Part shown: positions 59,920-64,000 of the stretch, piece after piece | Layout of the letters: every line of letters starts with the position of its first letter | Position numbering within the stretch: the stretch's first letter is position 1 | Assembly (NCBI RefSeq): GCF_013608025.1 | Contig: NZ_VDLV01000008.1 | Coordinates: forward strand, 120,110 to 184,109 | Length of the DNA stretch: 64,000 nucleotides | DNA from: Pseudomonas brassicacearum subsp. neoaurantiaca | GTDB taxonomy: Bacteria > Pseudomonadota > Gammaproteobacteria > Pseudomonadales > Pseudomonadaceae | Reading direction: 5' to 3' | Made by a program: the position numbers and the translations under genes | Notes under the pieces: model-generated | Seen by the model: the letters and a program-made list of their open reading frames with translations, nothing else | Database searches by the model: none | Told to the model about the DNA's origin: nothing

Positions 59920-59937
59920 TGTTGCTCTAGAGCAACA
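59920..59937. promoter_or_regulatory. Perfect 18-base palindrome between divergent genes
   Basis: TGTTGCTCT is followed directly by its complement AGAGCAACA. It lies in a 227-base A/T-rich divergent gap, 29 bases before the 216-residue gene and 180 bases before the 274-residue gene. The placement fits an operator for a dimeric regulator. No regulator gene is visible in the window. Confidence 0.5.
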
Positions 59938-59966
59938 CTACAACCCAAACGGACGAGAAACTTCAA

Positions 59967-60617
59967 ATGGACTTTCAATCATTAACCGGCCTCGTCACAG
60001 GCCCCAACTTGTTCTCTTACATCGAGACACCTTCCCTGCAAGATTACAATGACATTGCCGACTGCAATAACATCGCCACCCGATCGGCTGACCTTGGCCA
60101 TCATCGCTACGGCGATGCCCAAGGCTGGTTTGAAGAATATGCGCGCACATTGAATTTCCTCGGTTGGTCGTTGTATGGCGACTCCATATTTACCACCACG
60201 AGACATATCATCTCCGGCTCCGTGGCGGACTTCCTGGTGGAAAGCGCCCATGGGATGCGCGACACCCGGCAGGCCAATGCGATGATCGATACGCTGGACA
60301 CTTTGAAGACAAATCACCCGGCGATGTTCTCGCTAGATGCAGAAAGCCGAGACGGCGAGTCTTTTCAAGTTATCCCGGCGCGCTACGATTTGCAGGGCAA
60401 CCTGAACATCGCCCTGTATAAGCTCGAACTGGATGTCCACGTTAAAAAACACGGTTTTTTGTTCTGGGAATGGGAGAAGAGCTCCGCCAGAATCATTCAG
60501 CGCAAGGCCTACCTGAAACTGGACAGAAGCGAACTGGACAGTAAAAGAGCTTTGATGAAGAAAAAACTGGATGAAAGCCTGATGAGGCGATTTACGTTGC
60601 GAAACGACCGCTCTTGA
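59967..60617 (+). CDS. Unknown protein B of a divergent homologous pair, 216 residues
   Basis: This protein starts MDFQSLTGLVTGPNLFSYIE and has no signal peptide or membrane segment. It shares landmarks with the 274-residue protein in the same order and nearly the same spacing: GWFEEY (53-58), TLNFLG, DTLK (111-114), VIP (135-137), SARII (173-177), and the basic C-terminal RRFTLRNDR. A Trp-rich FLFWEWEK motif is specific to this protein. The ribosome-binding site is weak (GACGAGA). It is followed by a terminator and the convergent TcdA/TcdB-like gene. No known family is recognised. Confidence 0.65.
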   Translation: MDFQSLTGLVTGPNLFSYIETPSLQDYNDIADCNNIATRSADLGHHRYGDAQGWFEEYARTLNFLGWSLYGDSIFTTTRHIISGSVADFLVESAHGMRDTRQANAMIDTLDTLKTNHPAMFSLDAESRDGESFQVIPARYDLQGNLNIALYKLELDVHVKKHGFLFWEWEKSSARIIQRKAYLKLDRSELDSKRALMKKKLDESLMRRFTLRNDRS

Positions 60618-60630
60618 ACGACTGGCTTCC

Positions 60631-60661
60631 AAGGTTGCAGGCGCAAACCTGCAACCTTTTT
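60631..60661. terminator. Bidirectional-type terminator hairpin
   Basis: AAGGTTGCAGG and CCTGCAACCTT arms around a 6-base loop are followed on the plus strand by TTTTT. It lies between the convergent 216-residue gene and TcdA/TcdB-like gene. Minus-strand reading has a shorter T run. Confidence 0.85.
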
Positions 60662-60683
60662 CTGCCTCTCAACCAATGGGTGA

Positions 60684-63600
60684 TCAACTCACCAGGTTGG
60701 TCTCCACAGGCGACAATGCTTTCGACAGCTCCTTGAGCGTGGTTGCGCCCTGGGCACTTGGCACATCGCCCAAGCGCGCGATCAATGTCGAGACCGCGTA
60801 CTGTCGATTCCCACCAAAACTGAGCATGACGTCTCTACTGAAGTCGAAACCTGTCGCATATGCTTCACGGAAAATCACACCGTGTCCGCTATTCGAATCA
60901 ATAATTACCAAGTGTTCATCGACATGGTCCAACAGCAGTTCGTCCGGCTCATCGAGCTCCCAGATCAATTCGCCAGGAATCTGCGCCGCCCCAGCCAATG
61001 AATGTCGACAATCCAGGATCACTGAGTTGACCCGCAACCAGGCCGCTCTGGACAGACGGTAACTCATCGCCCCCTCGCCCATGCGCAAGACCAGCGTCGT
61101 GACATCGTCCGGTATCAGCGGCAGGAGATTCTCGATCCTCATTCCCTGGCCCTCGACAACCAACACTTCGCCCTCACGCTGGGCATAACTGAGCGTCCCC
61201 ACTTGTCCTGCCCCCGGAAAGGTCAGCAATTTTCCGTTCTCGCTTGCGTGAAGCAATACGCTGGTCTGCCGCTGGGTTCCCAATACCTCGTAGGACTGGG
61301 GGATGGCGGCCTTGGGAACGCGGATCATGCGTCCCGTCTGCGCAACAAACCATTTCAGGTTCCCGGGCTCTTCCACCGTCAGCAGAGCGCTGCATAACGG
61401 CTGGGTCGCCAGTTGCTCAAGCGCCTCTTGTTCCCGACCATCTTGCAGGGCGACCCACTCCTGGGTGACGCCAACGATCCGTACCGGTTCATGGTCCCGC
61501 AGTGCGACCACAACGCCTTCGACGCTGACGCCTCGCAGCCCCGGTCCTTCGACTGACAGTTCAACAAACTGCCAACGCTCCCACTCACGCGTTGCGACCG
61601 GTATCGCGCCAGCCTGCAGCAACCGGGAGCCTTGACCAAACGCGGCCTCCAGTTCCTGCGGATCGATAAACGCCTGACGGTAGACTTTCCCGTTGGAGAC
61701 ATCGAACAGCCAAGCGGCTTCGCCATCGGGCGTTACGCTCAACACGCGGACCTCCCCTTTCAGTCCCAGGTCAGCCAACAGCAGCCTGTCGCCGATATGC
61801 CAGGCGCACAGCCTGGCAGCGCCGGTGGCGTTGGTCAGACCGACAAGGGCAAGCTTTTCAGCGCCGTATCGGCGGGCCAACGGCTGCAAAGCGGACCACC
61901 AATGCACTCGATCCTGGAACCATTGTTCGTTTACACCACCGAGCATCGGAACGCCTCGGCGGGTCAGGCTGAAGAACAAGCCATCAGACGTCAGGATGAC
62001 GTATCCGCCTTCGGTAGCAATGATATCCTCGAGATTTTCGGGCTGCTTCCACTGGGTCGACCAACTTGCCTTGCCCGCCACCACGGTCCGCTGCCTACGG
62101 GATAAATCTTTCCTGCTTCGGTCATAGATCATGAAGATGTCGCCTTGCTCCGCCAGCGGCAGCAATGTCAGGTCGGTCATGTTCTTGATCGAGTCGGGCC
62201 AGCCGCGGTAATGCTTCGGTCTTGGCGAAGGGCGGATGATCAGCCGATCGCTGCGGCGAATCCAGGCCATGTCCCGGGACGTATCATCGATCTTCCAGCA
62301 GATCGACACGAAGGGAGCCGGTTGCCAAGTAACGGTATCAAACGTGTTTTCGCTGCCGAGGGAAGGTGAATAGACATAACCGTCGCCAAGCACTTGTGCC
62401 CAATCGCCCAGGAATTCGCTGGCGCTGAGGAGCGGCTCCAACTCGGCATCCAACTTCTTGATGATTGAACTGAGCAGCAATTGCTCCTCATGAATGACAT
62501 AAGCCGCCTCGTAGCCACCGCCGCCCTGGCGGGTCGTTTGCTGTACGACGTGGATCACGCCCTGCGCGTCCGCCTCGATGCTTTTAATAACGGTAGTCGC
62601 ACTCAGTGAATCCCAGAGCCAGTAGTGTCGGATCAACAACCCGGTCGTAGCGTCGACCTGCCAGATCCTCACATCCTGCGGGTTGTAGAACCAGGCATAG
62701 CCACCCGCCACCGCCCCAAGCACCGCTTCATCGGCACCCGGTATTTCTTCGCGAATGCAAAGGAAGCGATCTTCCCGGGCGTCGTACCAAGCCGTGATGT
62801 ATCGGGGCTCGCCCGGTTTCTCGAAAGGAACCTGGTAGTCGTGAACCGGTGTATAGGGCATCACCAGACGGTGCTGTCGAGCGAGGGTCTTGAGGTGCTC
62901 CCTCAATGCCTGGCGATCCATGCCCGATGGCACCGCATCTTCGACGACGTTGAGCTGGCGTGTACCCAGATCCGCTTGGAACGTTCGTTGGTCGGCGGCC
63001 CGGAGCAGGACGTCATGGCGTCCCGTTCCGGTGAACGCCATCTGGACATCGCCGATGAACAATTTGCCGTAACGCTCGATCCTGATATCGCTTTCCCGAG
63101 CCCATGCGGCGTCCAGCACCCAAGTCGAGTCCAGTGATCGCGACGCATCGAGGGTCAGGCTCACCCCCGGATTGAGCAGCAATGTGCATCGCTTGCCGGC
63201 TCCCTGGATCCGATAAGCGATTTTTCCATGCCAACTGGCAGGCAGAACAGGCACCACCAGCGAACGATCGGTCCCGTCGAGCAGTACTTCAATTGCGGTT
63301 GGGCGATAGTCCGGGTCGAAAAGGCGATGGAGAATGTATTCACTCGGAAACGAATAGAAAGAGAACAGAAACAGCCATCCGCCATCCGCGTTCTTTTTCT
63401 CCAGGCGCCGTGCAATGTCGAAACCGGTATCGTGCCGTTGGTTGGCAAACGGCAGCGCCTTGTATTCATAGCGATAGCAGGTTTGCGGCGTGCAGGGCAG
63501 CATGATGGCCTGGCCGGGGCCCGGCGTGAAGCTGACCCGACGTGGCAGGTTCAGCTCCCGACCGATGTCGATCGCCCTCTGGTAATCGTTAGCAAATGTC

Positions 63601-64000
63601 GGCACACCGAAATGATCACGCAGCGGATAAAGCTTGGGGCTGTCCATCGTCAGCACGGCGTTGACCAAGTCCACGGTCTGGACGATCAGCGAGGGGCGCG
63701 GCATCCAGGTGCCATGGACAGTGTTGAACTGGTAGGCCTGAAGATGAGCGTTCGCCACTTCGTCGAAAAACAGCCCGACCTGCTTGGCCTCCTCGGCAAT
63801 GGTGGCAAACCCCTGAGCCAGTGCCGCCGCGCCCACCGCCAATCCTCCAAGCATCACCGAGGCACCACCGAGCACCGCCCCCACCGTGGTGGCGCCGGCA
63901 ACATAAGCGCCGACCGACAACGCCAGGCTGGCCGAGTCGAAAGCCAGTTGAGTACCGAACTGAGTCCGTTCAACTTCGTTTTGTGCCGTGGATAATTGAT
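60684..64000 (-). CDS. TcdA/TcdB-type toxin, C-terminal part (5' end outside window)
   Basis: About 1104 codons are visible and the frame stays open to the window edge. The first segment has a hydrophobic Ala/Gly-rich helical stretch (SVGAYVAGATTVGAVLGGAS, 20 residues) like a pore-forming region. The next 350 residues match, by eye, the C. difficile TcdA/TcdB translocation domain: DHFGVP then CTPQTCYRYEY, the SLVVPVLPASWHGKIAYRIQ block aligning with the SFIVPI block, and a G-rich turn after it. The rest is beta-rich with many Trp/Gly, not CROP repeats. The first codon shown by simple start-finding is a TTG and is not a true start. The gene runs leftward and ends at a terminator. Confidence 0.72.
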   Translation of the reverse strand, partial: QLSTAQNEVERTQFGTQLAFDSASLALSVGAYVAGATTVGAVLGGASVMLGGLAVGAAALAQGFATIAEEAKQVGLFFDEVANAHLQAYQFNTVHGTWMPRPSLIVQTVDLVNAVLTMDSPKLYPLRDHFGVPTFANDYQRAIDIGRELNLPRRVSFTPGPGQAIMLPCTPQTCYRYEYKALPFANQRHDTGFDIARRLEKKNADGGWLFLFSFYSFPSEYILHRLFDPDYRPTAIEVLLDGTDRSLVVPVLPASWHGKIAYRIQGAGKRCTLLLNPGVSLTLDASRSLDSTWVLDAAWARESDIRIERYGKLFIGDVQMAFTGTGRHDVLLRAADQRTFQADLGTRQLNVVEDAVPSGMDRQALREHLKTLARQHRLVMPYTPVHDYQVPFEKPGEPRYITAWYDAREDRFLCIREEIPGADEAVLGAVAGGYAWFYNPQDVRIWQVDATTGLLIRHYWLWDSLSATTVIKSIEADAQGVIHVVQQTTRQGGGGYEAAYVIHEEQLLLSSIIKKLDAELEPLLSASEFLGDWAQVLGDGYVYSPSLGSENTFDTVTWQPAPFVSICWKIDDTSRDMAWIRRSDRLIIRPSPRPKHYRGWPDSIKNMTDLTLLPLAEQGDIFMIYDRSRKDLSRRQRTVVAGKASWSTQWKQPENLEDIIATEGGYVILTSDGLFFSLTRRGVPMLGGVNEQWFQDRVHWWSALQPLARRYGAEKLALVGLTNATGAARLCAWHIGDRLLLADLGLKGEVRVLSVTPDGEAAWLFDVSNGKVYRQAFIDPQELEAAFGQGSRLLQAGAIPVATREWERWQFVELSVEGPGLRGVSVEGVVVALRDHEPVRIVGVTQEWVALQDGREQEALEQLATQPLCSALLTVEEPGNLKWFVAQTGRMIRVPKAAIPQSYEVLGTQRQTSVLLHASENGKLLTFPGAGQVGTLSYAQREGEVLVVEGQGMRIENLLPLIPDDVTTLVLRMGEGAMSYRLSRAAWLRVNSVILDCRHSLAGAAQIPGELIWELDEPDELLLDHVDEHLVIIDSNSGHGVIFREAYATGFDFSRDVMLSFGGNRQYAVSTLIARLGDVPSAQGATTLKELSKALSPVETNLVS

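Noticed and set aside
63918..63920. TTG as start codon of the TcdA/TcdB-like gene
   Set aside because: The frame continues without a stop to the window edge, no ribosome-binding site precedes the TTG, and the coding pattern is unbroken across it.

Overview
The window looks like a piece of a Pseudomonas chromosome of the P. fluorescens lineage. The grounds are an rrn-type promoter and leader of pseudomonad type at the left edge, eight paired copies of the fluorescens-type REP sequence (GTGGGAGCGAGC arms), and gene order that, from memory, follows P. putida (mmsA, omega-aminotransferase, LysR, adenine deaminase) and then P. aeruginosa (speA, sui1, nudix, DUF2333, gcbA, ctpL, aroQ, accB, accC, prmA, dusB, fis, purH, purD, retS, marC). 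No prophage, insertion sequence, tRNA or CRISPR array was seen.

Layout. 1-4.2 kb: an rRNA operon promoter firing leftward out of the window, then a beta-alanine/branched-chain semialdehyde pair (mmsA, omega-aminotransferase) with a divergent LysR regulator. 4.3-10.6 kb: a RutR-like TetR regulator, a YigZ protein, an intergenic region with two exact DnaA boxes, an SDR, 8-oxoguanine deaminase, a ChaA-like antiporter and adenine deaminase, giving a purine-salvage flavour. 10.7-15.8 kb: two MFS transporters, an ArsR-type regulator, a quinone-reductase-like ADH and a 56-residue protein. 15.9-19.6 kb: a CueR copper regulon (copZ, copA, cueR) with two recognisable CueR operators. 19.8-30.8 kb: RIO-like kinase, AraC regulator, SBF transporter, a thiolase/FabG4/MaoC trio, two DUF4136 lipoproteins, cmoM, a MazG-like pyrophosphohydrolase and a MATE pump. 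30.8-32.9 kb: a two-gene type VI secretion unit (short VgrG plus DUF4123 adaptor) with no effector gene attached. 33-58.9 kb: conserved core (speA to marC), interrupted between accC and prmA by a 1329-codon toxin-like gene. 58.9-64 kb: an accessory toxin locus with two divergent homologous proteins of unknown function and the 3' part of a large TcdA/TcdB-type toxin that runs off the right edge.

The most interesting content is the accessory toxin material. The 1329-residue protein has a dermonecrotic-toxin-like (DUF6543-like) body, and its C-terminal domain carries the Cys/His pattern and spacing of CheD-family glutamine deamidases. The right-edge protein resembles the clostridial TcdA/TcdB translocation region. 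Beside it, the divergent 274- and 216-residue proteins are visibly related to each other across a palindromic putative operator. A RetS orthologue (a switch that controls the Gac/Rsm virulence programme in P. aeruginosa) lies next to this locus and has lost both conserved Asn residues of its ATP-binding N box.

All calls come from reading translated sequence, motifs and spacing by eye. No similarity search was run, so family names for the toxin domains and gene-order comparisons are from memory.
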